Source of the DNA: Syntrophorhabdaceae bacterium PtaU1.Bin034
GTDB lineage: Bacteria; Desulfobacterota_G; Syntrophorhabdia; Syntrophorhabdales; WCHB1-27
Direction: 5' to 3'
Assembly: GCA_002067405.1 (NCBI GenBank)
Contig: MVRP01000008.1
Span: 1-56,988 of the forward strand
Length of the DNA: 56,988 bases
A program made the translations under genes and the position numbers. A model generated the notes under the pieces. The model was not told the origin of the DNA, made no database searches, and worked only from the letters and a program-made list of their open reading frames with translations. Shown here one piece after another: positions 50,173-56,988 of the stretch. Positions within the stretch are counted from its first letter, which is position 1. Every line of letters begins with the position of its first letter.

Positions 50173-50228
50173 TACTTCTTCCACCTCCCCTTCGTAATTA
50201 GTCTTTGCGCGCAAATTGACCTCCCCAT

Positions 50229-51476
50229 CTATTCCAGAAACGGGTGCTGCAGAAAGAAACGCACCATGAAAAGGTTCCGATAAGCCGTTTGGCCGGCTTC
50301 CCGGTCGTCGAGCTTCGTGAACGTGTAAGACCCTTCGACGAACATGTCCCTGTTGAAGTCGTACCTGACCGAGGGCCTGATGTTAAGCGTACGCGTGTTG
50401 GTCGGGATCGTCGCGAACTCGTTGCCCTTGGAACTATTGATAAAATACTCCACGGCCAAACGGCTTCGGAACTCGTAGCTGAGCTGGCGGCCCAGGGAGA
50501 AGGTGAAGGCGGTCCTCTCCACCGTCCCTCCCCTGCCACTGGCCGGTTCGATGTCCTGGCTCGCGGCAAAGGTGCCGTCGGTGAGCTCCCCCTGGTATGA
50601 GAGTGCCACCTCCCCGACACCGCCCCAGCTGACACGCGACTCCCGCTCCCGGCCAAAGACGGGTACAAAGCCGAAAAAGCCGTCGACAAAAACGGGCGCA
50701 AACCCGAGGAGGGTTACTTGGTCGAAGGTCGAGTCGGTCCTCCGGACCCCGCCGTTTACGCTGATCGACCACTTCTCGTGGAGCGCGTGGTTGAGACCGA
50801 CGCGGGCCTCGTAGTTCTCCACATCGAGGTCGGCGGTCGAATATCTAGCATAAGCCGCATTGAACGTGGCCTTGGTGTTGCGGAGGAAGCGGCTGAGGTC
50901 GTGTGTCAGGCCGAACGTCGCCGTATCGTAATTAAGGTCCGAGAAGCGCTGGCTGTCGTAGCGAACCGCGCCGTGCCCGTAAAGAAGGGATCCTGCCGTC
51001 TTCTCGCTGAAGTTGTAAACAGCCGAAGCGTCCGCAGTTATGTTTGTCCTCCTCACCCCGTCGAGCACGAGACCGGTAGTCTGAAGCTCCTGATCGGGCT
51101 GGGAATCATCCATATAGGAGAACTGACCGGACACCTGCAGCCTCGGATTGAGGAGGTAGCCGATTTGCGCACTGCCCCGGTAGCCGCGAGAGTCGAACGT
51201 CGTGTTGCGACGGTATGCATTCCAGGTAGCACCCGCCGAAACGTCAAGGTTCATGCGTTCTGTTTTGTCCGTCAGTTGCAAACCTCCGGTGGTTACGCTC
51301 AAAAAATCACTCAGCCGGTCAGTAGGGCTGATGAGGACGTTATCGTTGTATTGAAGCTCCTCTGTGATCGACGGAAGAAGCCGGAAATCATCGGCCCTCG
51401 CCGGACCTGCCCCCAGGACAGAGACAAGGAGCAGCGCGAGAATAACGGCCGGACTACGGTACCACAATAACGTCAC
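50229..51476 (-). CDS. Outer-membrane beta-barrel protein of the exosortase locus
   Basis: Encodes 415 residues. Its start overlaps the end of the Wza-like gene by 23 bases. Residues 1-28 are a signal peptide ending GPARA. The rest shows alternating-strand patterns typical of a barrel, for example YRGSAQIGYLLNPRLQVSGQ and FTFSLGRQLSYEFRSRLAVE. It ends in a C-terminal aromatic-rich strand (NLFMVRFFLQHPFLE). Its position between Wza and Wzz suggests the GumB/BcsC-like outer-membrane partner of the exporter found in PEP-CTERM loci. Confidence 0.88.
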   Translation of the reverse strand: MTLLWYRSPAVILALLLVSVLGAGPARADDFRLLPSITEELQYNDNVLISPTDRLSDFLSVTTGGLQLTDKTERMNLDVSAGATWNAYRRNTTFDSRGYRGSAQIGYLLNPRLQVSGQFSYMDDSQPDQELQTTGLVLDGVRRTNITADASAVYNFSEKTAGSLLYGHGAVRYDSQRFSDLNYDTATFGLTHDLSRFLRNTKATFNAAYARYSTADLDVENYEARVGLNHALHEKWSISVNGGVRRTDSTFDQVTLLGFAPVFVDGFFGFVPVFGRERESRVSWGGVGEVALSYQGELTDGTFAASQDIEPASGRGGTVERTAFTFSLGRQLSYEFRSRLAVEYFINSSKGNEFATIPTNTRTLNIRPSVRYDFNRDMFVEGSYTFTKLDDREAGQTAYRNLFMVRFFLQHPFLE

Positions 51477-52110
51477 CTCTCTTCAGCGGAATATTCTCCT
51501 CGAGGCGTCTGCCGTCCGCCACGTCACCATAGTGGAACGGGAACATACTGGTGCGGCCGTTCTCGGTGCGAAACACCCTGATTTTGTCCCTTTTCGCGAA
51601 CGGGTTGAGCCCCCCGGCCATCGCGAGGGCCTGCAGCGTGTCGACGTTCGTGTTTATCACGAATCGCCCTGGGGAATTCACCCTGCCGATGACGTAGATG
51701 ATCATGCTGTTCACCTGGCGCACTTCGACGTTCAAGACCGGCTCGGGCACGTAGTGGGAGATCTTCTCCTCCAGTTCCGCCTTGAGTTCGGCTAGGGTCT
51801 TGCCCGCGGCCTTGATCAACCCGACGAGGGGGAAAGAGATGATGCCGTCAGGAAGGACGACGATGTCCTTTGTCAGCGCTTCGTCTTTCCATACCGAGAT
51901 GCCGAGGAGATCGCCCGGCCCGAGCACATAGCCCGAATCGACAACCTCAGGAGGAGCAGTCTTCTCCCCCGTATTTACGGCCGACGCGCCGGAAGCCCCT
52001 TTCAATGCGAACGGAGCAGGTCCTCCCGCCGCGCGCGGTTCCGTACCTTCAGCCAATGCAAAACCTGCGATCAACAACACCAGCAGCATCGCTGCAACCA
52101 AATTTCTCAA
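51454..52110 (-). CDS. Wza-like polysaccharide export protein
   Basis: Encodes 218 residues if started at TTG 52110, which puts the signal peptide (LVAAMLLVLLIAGFALA) at the N-terminus behind AAGGAGGGAGGG. An ATG at 52209 would add 33 unlikely residues. The Poly_export domain is SGYVLGPGDLLGISVWKDEA, LPDGIISFPLVG and VEVRQVNS. One SLBB domain follows (VYVIGRVNSPG-type, seen as IYVIGRVNSPGRF, then TLQALAMAGGLNPFA), ending VKRGDVIVVP-like. There is no lipobox. It should form the outer-membrane or periplasmic channel component. Confidence 0.9.
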   Translation of the reverse strand: MRNLVAAMLLVLLIAGFALAEGTEPRAAGGPAPFALKGASGASAVNTGEKTAPPEVVDSGYVLGPGDLLGISVWKDEALTKDIVVLPDGIISFPLVGLIKAAGKTLAELKAELEEKISHYVPEPVLNVEVRQVNSMIIYVIGRVNSPGRFVINTNVDTLQALAMAGGLNPFAKRDKIRVFRTENGRTSMFPFHYGDVADGRRLEENIPLKRGDVIVVP

Positions 52111-52384
52111 TTTCTTTGCCCTCCCTCCTTCTGACCCGGATACGAGGCGCTCACAATCCAAACCGCCGCATACCCCTCTCCTTAGCATCCCAGCGGCTTG
52201 ACATCCCAACGGCGCCTTTCACCGGTCTTCCCCGGCGCCCGAAGCCACCAGAGAGACCTTGCCCTTCCTCCCTGATATTCAGTACTTTGCGGGAACTTAA
52301 CCGGAGCGGACGCAAGCTGTCGAGCATGGAACGACGAACTGAAACGCCTGTAGTTTAAGGTCGTTACATAACAACGCAAGCAAT

Positions 52385-52425
52385 CACGAAAGGGCAAGCA
52401 TTTTCCCGGACTTGCTCTTTCCGTG
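52385..52425 (-). repeat. Long leader hairpin
   Basis: AAAGGGCAAG (52389-52398) pairs with CTTGCTCTTT (52411-52420) with one G-T pair, extended by CACG/CGTG across a one-base bulge. It lies about 280 bases upstream of the Wza-like start, probably within the 5' leader, without a T-run on either side. Confidence 0.6.
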
Positions 52426-52517
52426 ACACTGACCGCAAATACCCACTGTTTTCCTCCGTCTCGGGCATTGTATTTCACTTTTGTGTCCGCTCAAGGCATC
52501 CATCATAGCTCACCTTA

Positions 52518-52583
52518 GTGAAGAATTGATGAAAATACGGTGAAAAATACATGAAGTTCTTGACTTGTGAAAAATACATGAAG
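52518..52583. repeat. Iteron-like direct repeats
   Basis: GTGAAAAATACATGAAG occurs exactly at 52540-52556 and 52567-52583, 27 bases apart. A third copy with three changes lies at 52518-52533. Repeats like this near a promoter suggest cooperative binding of a regulator to the export operon control region. Confidence 0.7.
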
Positions 52584-52587
52584 GTTC

Positions 52588-52724
52588 TTCACTTTAGTTA
52601 TGAATAGCGGTATATAACTGAGGCATCGTTATAGCTATCAAGACGGCTTCGGGCCGATCTCGACTCTATGCCTCTGTTGCCGTGTCGTTTACCATAGAGA
52701 TGGCCCGGTCCCGGACGAACCGGG
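52588..52724 (+). other. Candidate structured RNA with alternative stems
   Basis: A possible promoter TTCACT (52588-52593), 17-base spacer, TATATA (52611-52616) precedes GAGGCAT (52620-52626), which can pair with ATGCCTC (52668-52674). CTCTATG (52664-52670) can instead pair with CATAGAG (52693-52699), and the two stems exclude each other. A third stem CCCGGT/ACCGGG spans 52704-52724. No plus-strand gene follows, so any transcript would be non-coding or antisense to the next gene. Confidence 0.25.
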
Positions 52725-52767
52725 TTACTGGCGCTAACAATGGATTTGAGGGTCATGAAGGCGTTAT

Positions 52768-53013
52768 TTATTCGCGAATTATCTTGAGTCCATCCTGTTC
52801 GTTACCGTACCTGTCTGCGCATCCGGCCCAACAATTGACATAACGGGGAACCCTGGAAGTTCTGATCAAAAGCCTGACAATCTTCGCTTCAATGGTCCTG
52901 AGCTGCTCTTTTCTGGTTACTATTTCCATCTGTGTTACTATTCTCTGCCTCAGGAGGTCATCGAGATTCTTTTCTATTTCGTCGAGTGTTTCTCCCATCT
53001 CTTCGCCAAGCAT
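52768..53013 (-). CDS. Small coiled-coil protein, 81 residues
   Basis: On the minus strand AAAGGAG lies eight bases before ATG 53013. Residues 1-55 form a charged amphipathic helix or coiled coil (MGETLDEIEKNLDDLLRQRI, then RKEQLRTIEAKIVRLL). The tail has two cysteines (CWAGC). There is no signal peptide or membrane segment, and the family is not recognised. It lies upstream of the export operon on the same strand, separated by the repeat-rich control region. Confidence 0.6.
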   Translation of the reverse strand: MLGEEMGETLDEIEKNLDDLLRQRIVTQMEIVTRKEQLRTIEAKIVRLLIRTSRVPRYVNCWAGCADRYGNEQDGLKIIRE

Positions 53014-53543
53014 GCCTCTGTCTCCTTTCCCGGTTTATTATTTATTCTCCTACACCCTCCTTAATCTAACCGTTGATTATTAAGGGGATATTTTCCTGTA
53101 GTTAAAATTGAGTGATCTTTTTCTGATTGCCTTTTGCGGGTCGAGATACCGGAAGGCAAGTGGGAGGTGTACGATGTCGTTCCGGAGGCCGTGCACAGTC
53201 CGGTGGTAACCCATCTCAAGCCTGTCGTCGAATTCGATGAGAAGCAGGTGAGGTGGTACACTGCCGCAGATGCGACGGAGGCATTGGAGAGAAGGACTCA
53301 CTTAAGTTCCGCCAAGCAAGGAGAAAGATCCCTCCCGTCACATTAAACGAGACAACGGACTTTTCCGGCAGACAACGGAGCGACCCGAGGCTTCAGGGGG
53401 GGGGAGATTGTCTGAAGAGGCTTGGGCCGCTCAAAACGGGGGAGGGGAAGACAGTTAATTCACGATTGAAAGGATACCGGAGAATTGTGTATCAAGGATG
53501 AAAGAGGTGTTAAAATTCGATGAATAGTGTCAGTATGGCCATG
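53014..53543. other. Mostly gene-free stretch with a weak plus-strand ORF and a G9 tract
   Basis: A plus-strand frame from TTG 53134 to 53346 (70 codons, containing GKWEVYDVVPEAVHSPVV) has a protein-like composition but no ribosome site. It may be a fragment of a lost gene. A run of nine G (53396-53404) lies in the loop between CTTCAG and CTGAAG. No other feature is seen. Confidence 0.3.
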
Positions 53544-55544
53544 CTATGCAGTCTGTCTGGTCCCTGTCCGGCTCTGATCGCCATCCAGTATTTCCCTTAT
53601 TTTCTCGGAAAGCGCCTCCAGGGTGAAGGGTTTTTGCATGAAGTGGCTGTACTGTCCATCGAGGTTCGCCATACTCGCATCCTTTGCGTAACCGGTGATG
53701 ACGAGGCAATCAATGTCCGGTCTCAGCTTGCGTATTTCCGTCCAGGCCTCCAATCCTCCTATTTTGGGCATGATCATGTCCGTTATCACGAGATCGATGA
53801 TATCGGACCTTTCTCTGAACATCGACAAGCCTTGCGCTCCGTCGGCTGCTGCGAGCACTTCATAGCCCATGACGGTGAGGACATCGGACACGAGGGGTCG
53901 CAGCTCGTCGTCATCCTCCATAAGGAGGATCGTTTCTTTTCCCCTTACAAGCTGTTTTGCTGTCTCGGCCTCCCGCATGGTCATATCCGAGGTGCTGGGG
54001 AAGAATGCCTCAAAGGATGTCCCCACTCCCTTTTCCGTCTTCACCCTGGTGAACCCTCCATGCTTCTTTATGATGCCGTACACTACCGAAAGGCCTAAGC
54101 CTGTGCCGCTTTCCTTGGTGGTAAAAAAGGGATCGAATATCTTATCCACCACGGATGCCTCCATGCCGCTTCCCGTATCCCTCACCGTGAGGCAAAGGTA
54201 GTTGCCCGGCTTTGCGTCGGGTGGATAGTCGGAGGTGAAGCCGGCGACGATCGAGGTAAACGATGTCTCTATTGTTATTTTTCCTCCTCTCGGCATTGCC
54301 TCGCGTGCATTGACCACGAGGTTGAGAAGGACCTGGTTTATCTGGCCCACATCAAGGTTTGCGGCAGGCAGGCCGGGAAGGCATTCAATGCTCATCTCGA
54401 TGTGTTCGCCGACCATTCTTCTCATCATCTTTTCAAAGTCAAGAACCACCTGGTTCAGATCGACCGTTCGGAGCTCCAGTACCTGGTGTTTGCTGAATAC
54501 GAGGAGTTGTTTCACGAAGTCCTTTGCCCGGGAGACTGCTGTCTCTATGCTTTCGCAGCGTTCATAGATTTTCTGCTTGATCACCGCAAGGCCGCCTCCT
54601 GTGTTTGCAGTTGAAAGGCTTTGAGGCGAGAGGCTCAGTTTCATCAGCTCGGCATTCCCGAGCATGATGCTCAGAAGGTTGTTGAAGTCGTGAGCAATGC
54701 CGCCTGCAAGGCGGCCGACCGTCTCAAGTCTCTGGGACTGGAGCAGTTGCTGTTCGAGTACCTTGATCTGTCTCAGTTTCTCCACCATGTTTTTCATGGC
54801 AGAGAAAAGCTGGGTCGACTCATCCCGCCCCTCCGGCCTGATCTCGATTGCCAAATCACCTTTTGCCAATCTGTTGGCAATTTCCACCCCTTCCTTTAAG
54901 GGTCTTGTGATGCTTCGTGTAAGGATCACGGCTGCCGCAACAGCGATGGCGACAATCATGAACCCCATGGCCAGAAACAGGTTTCTCGTCATCTTGTAGC
55001 GCTCCAGGGCCTGACGGTAGTAAAAGGCGCCCATCTCCTGTTCATGGGCCACAAGTTCGGTCGACAACTGTTCAAGCCTGAGGACCGCCGGCCGAAGGTC
55101 CTTGTGGTAGATCTCGATTGCCCTCATGTTCCTGCCGGCACTGACCAGCTGCAGGATCTTCTCGCTGTTAACCCGTGCTCCCGAGAATGTCTCCCTGAGT
55201 TTGGCCAGCAGTTCCTTACCCTTGCCGGTTTCATCGAGTTTTTCGAGTTGTTCCAGGGCTTCCTGGTAGGTGGCCCGGGCCGTGAGCACGCGAACGTGCT
55301 CGAAACCTGTGTCGTTTCCTGTCAAAAGAGCGGTGAGAACAGCTTCATCCATGGTGTGCTTGGCATCCTTGATGAGACCTGCGTACCAGGTTTTTACGCT
55401 GGTGACCCGCACTGCGTGGTTCATCTTTTCACTGATTATTCTCATGCTCGAGAGGCCGAGGATGATGAGCACCAGCATAAAGATCAGGATCAAGGTCATG
55501 CCTGCGCTTAGCCTGGTTCCGATCTTCATTCGTCGTAAATCCAT
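53544..55544 (-). CDS. Hybrid sensor histidine kinase
   Basis: Encodes 666 residues, with GGAGG nine bases before ATG 55544. Membrane helices lie at about 12-33 and 188-208. Between them is an all-helical periplasmic sensor region resembling four-helix-bundle (MCP-type) domains. HAMP spans about 209-262. The kinase carries His285 in GGIAHDFNNLL, Asn412, DTGSG and TGLGLS boxes. The C-terminal receiver domain has Asp589 in VITDMIMPK and Lys638 in MQKPF. There is no output domain, so it needs a downstream partner by phosphotransfer. It lies 100 bases after pstS on the same strand and may sense phosphate or envelope state. Confidence 0.93.
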   Translation of the reverse strand: MDLRRMKIGTRLSAGMTLILIFMLVLIILGLSSMRIISEKMNHAVRVTSVKTWYAGLIKDAKHTMDEAVLTALLTGNDTGFEHVRVLTARATYQEALEQLEKLDETGKGKELLAKLRETFSGARVNSEKILQLVSAGRNMRAIEIYHKDLRPAVLRLEQLSTELVAHEQEMGAFYYRQALERYKMTRNLFLAMGFMIVAIAVAAAVILTRSITRPLKEGVEIANRLAKGDLAIEIRPEGRDESTQLFSAMKNMVEKLRQIKVLEQQLLQSQRLETVGRLAGGIAHDFNNLLSIMLGNAELMKLSLSPQSLSTANTGGGLAVIKQKIYERCESIETAVSRAKDFVKQLLVFSKHQVLELRTVDLNQVVLDFEKMMRRMVGEHIEMSIECLPGLPAANLDVGQINQVLLNLVVNAREAMPRGGKITIETSFTSIVAGFTSDYPPDAKPGNYLCLTVRDTGSGMEASVVDKIFDPFFTTKESGTGLGLSVVYGIIKKHGGFTRVKTEKGVGTSFEAFFPSTSDMTMREAETAKQLVRGKETILLMEDDDELRPLVSDVLTVMGYEVLAAADGAQGLSMFRERSDIIDLVITDMIMPKIGGLEAWTEIRKLRPDIDCLVITGYAKDASMANLDGQYSHFMQKPFTLEALSEKIREILDGDQSRTGTRQTA

Positions 55545-55644
55545 TTTGTTTAACCTCCGTCACGCGCGAACATGCCCCGCCCGCATATGCCCGTGTGTCC
55601 GGTTCACGGCATGCGCGTCACCTTCATCTCCCCAGTCTCAACAA

Positions 55645-56736
55645 TCAGCGGGCCGTCATTCCGCCCGCGCCCTTTCGCTCGCCCTTCAGGATTGGCTGGG
55701 AGTTGTAAGTTATTGATTCCAAAATTTTTTCTGCCCGCTTTACCGCGATGCGAGGCAACGGGGCGTAGTGGAGCTGCGCAGCGTGTTTCTGGCCTTCGTG
55801 AATGATCCACCAGAGAAGTCGTACAAGGTCTTCTGCCCTGTCCTTGTTTCTGCCTCCGTAATTCTGCTCTTTGTAAAGAGCGATCCAGGTAAGCCCGCTG
55901 ATCGGGTAACCTTCGGGCGCAGAAGTGTTGGTGAGGGAAACATTCGTATCTGCGGGTATATTCTCGGTGACCGCAAGGCTGATCGACCGCATGCTCGGCT
56001 CCACGTAACATCCTGATTTATTGCGCATTTTCGCAATAGTCATGCCGTTGCCGAGTGCGTAAATAAGCTCTACGTATCCGATGGAGTTGGGGATCTGCCG
56101 GAGCAGACCTGCCACCCCGGCGTTCCCTTTTGCCCCCTGTCCTACGGGCCATTTCACCGATTTTCCCGTGCCGACTCTTTCTTTCCATTGAGAACTGACT
56201 TTACTGAGGTATTCGCTAAAGATGAATGTGGTGCCGCTCTCGTCCGATCTGAAGATGACATTGATGGGTGAATCGGGCAGTTTGACGTGTTGATTGATTG
56301 CCGCAATCCTCGGATGGTTCCATTTGGATATCCTCCCGAGAAAGATGTCCGAGATGACGGATTGATCGAAACGGAGCTGCGGGTTTCCCGAGACGTTGTA
56401 GGCAATGGCAACCCCGCCCAGGCAGGTCGGTATGTGCACGATCCGGGAGGAGTCGTGTCTCATCTCTGCCGGGTCTACGAACGCATCGGTTCCCGCGAAA
56501 TCCACGGTTCCGTTAAGGAGATCCTTTATTCCGCTTCCTGAGCCCACGCCCTGATACTCTATATTGATGCCAAAGCGAGTACGATAGGTGTCAAATATGG
56601 CCGAGTAGTACGGAAGCGGAAAGGTGGCGCCCGATCCTTTAAGGTGGGTCTGACCCCATGCGGATGAACCGGGAAGTATTGCCATTCCGGTCAAGATGGC
56701 GGCGAGGAGAATGGCGGGCCTCAGCCGGTTAATCAT
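55645..56736 (-). CDS. pstS: Phosphate ABC transporter substrate-binding protein PstS
   Basis: Encodes 363 residues, with AAGGAGG eight bases before ATG 56736. The signal peptide ends SSAWG. LKGSGATFPLPYYSAIFDTY, EYQGVGSGSGIKDLLNGTVD, ISDIFLGRISKWNHPRI and FRSDESGTTFIFSEYL are the phosphate-binding loops of PstS (T-F and S-G-T contacts). It binds phosphate in the periplasm for the PstCAB importer. It follows pstB on the same strand and is followed by the hybrid kinase. Its opening resembles the divergent Cys-rich protein at 3521. Confidence 0.94.
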   Translation of the reverse strand: MINRLRPAILLAAILTGMAILPGSSAWGQTHLKGSGATFPLPYYSAIFDTYRTRFGINIEYQGVGSGSGIKDLLNGTVDFAGTDAFVDPAEMRHDSSRIVHIPTCLGGVAIAYNVSGNPQLRFDQSVISDIFLGRISKWNHPRIAAINQHVKLPDSPINVIFRSDESGTTFIFSEYLSKVSSQWKERVGTGKSVKWPVGQGAKGNAGVAGLLRQIPNSIGYVELIYALGNGMTIAKMRNKSGCYVEPSMRSISLAVTENIPADTNVSLTNTSAPEGYPISGLTWIALYKEQNYGGRNKDRAEDLVRLLWWIIHEGQKHAAQLHYAPLPRIAVKRAEKILESITYNSQPILKGERKGAGGMTAR

Positions 56737-56922
56737 GCCACTACCTCCTTAAGTGCAATTACCGGGACACAGGCAAGCGGGTACCCGGTCGCCCCCTGCC
56801 ATGCCGAGGTGCGGAGGAGATAGGGAGCGGAGGAGAAAATGCTTATCCACCGTTGCCCCTCTGTCCCGTTGCTTCAGCAGTAAAGCCACGACCCGCAAGC
56901 GGGTGCAGCATCCTTTATCCTC

Positions 56923-56988
56923 CTAGCCGAATTTACCCGTAAGATATGCCTCCGTCCTCTTGTCCCTGGGCACGGTGAAGAGCTTCTC
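56923..56988 (-). CDS. pstB: PstB, phosphate transporter ATPase (last 21 codons)
   Basis: Reading the minus strand from the window edge gives EKLFTVPRDKRTEAYLTGKF, then G and stop TAG. This matches the conserved end of PstB (F-x-x-P-x-x-x-x-T-E-x-Y-I/L-x-G-x-F-G). The rest lies outside the window. A small hairpin ACCCGC/GCGGGT follows its stop. The order pstB then pstS differs from the common pstSCAB. Confidence 0.85.
   Translation of the reverse strand, partial: EKLFTVPRDKRTEAYLTGKFG

Larger units (their letters stand above)
52111..52767 (-). promoter_or_regulatory. Control region of the export operon
   Basis: No gene is recognised in this 657-base stretch, which must hold the promoter and leader of the minus-strand export operon. 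It contains a long hairpin (52385-52425), three copies of a GTGAAAAATACATGAAG-like motif (52518-52583) and alternative stems (52620-52724), each described separately. Confidence 0.5.

Noticed and set aside
53080..53301. Minus-strand frame of 73 codons
   Set aside because: No ribosome site, GTG start and composition weaker than the opposite strand.

Overview
The window reads as one chromosomal stretch of a GC-rich Gram-negative bacterium, most likely a deltaproteobacterial (Desulfobacterota / Syntrophorhabdus-like) lineage. This placement is inferred from the mix of VPLPA-type PEP-CTERM proteins, exosortase/EpsI, PrsT, a GEMM-I riboswitch and a Wza/Wzz/beta-barrel export set. No rRNA, tRNA, CRISPR array or transposase gene was recognised.

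Layout. (1) 1-7.5 kb: secreted folding and surface proteins. These are a coiled-coil protein, a SurA-like PpiC isomerase, a chain of overlapping tiny genes, a GEMM-I riboswitch leading into a PEP-CTERM protein, a Cys-rich PstS-like secreted protein, and two FKBP/SlyD-like proteins, the second with a thioredoxin domain. (2) 7.7-14 kb: accessory region with three more PEP-CTERM-type proteins (two are tandem paralogs), a PhoB-like response regulator, a ParB-like small protein interrupted by a palindrome, a small membrane protein, a structured segment, a VanZ-like protein, and a DUF433/DUF5615 toxin-antitoxin pair whose toxin is frameshifted. (3) 14.4-47.5 kb: a very long plus-strand exopolysaccharide locus. 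Many genes overlap by ATGA or GTGA. It holds two O-antigen ligase/polymerase-like proteins, two flippases, about nine glycosyltransferases, two polysaccharide deacetylases, a PaaK-like adenylate-forming enzyme, an intact and a broken acyltransferase, two secreted glycoside-hydrolase-like proteins, two exosortases (one with a separate EpsI, one fused to EpsI), a radical SAM protein, a WecA-like initiating transferase and the TPR lipoprotein PrsT. (4) 47.6-52.1 kb, minus strand: the export operon in transcription order Wza-like, beta-barrel, Wzz/GumC-like, BY-kinase-like ATPase. (5) 52.1-57 kb, minus strand: a repeat-rich control region, a small coiled-coil gene, a hybrid histidine kinase, PstS and the last codons of PstB.

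How it works together (inference). WecA-like transfer starts an undecaprenyl-linked glycan. The glycosyltransferases extend it, deacetylase and acyltransferase decorate it, flippase and ligase/polymerase move and polymerise it, and Wza/Wzz/barrel/BY-kinase export it. Exosortases process the PEP-CTERM proteins of the left part. The duplication of flippase, polymerase, deacetylase and exosortase against a single initiator and a single exporter suggests two glycan modules sharing one start and one exit. The most unusual arrangement is a radical SAM enzyme overlapping by four bases on both sides with a glycosyltransferase and the exosortase-EpsI fusion.
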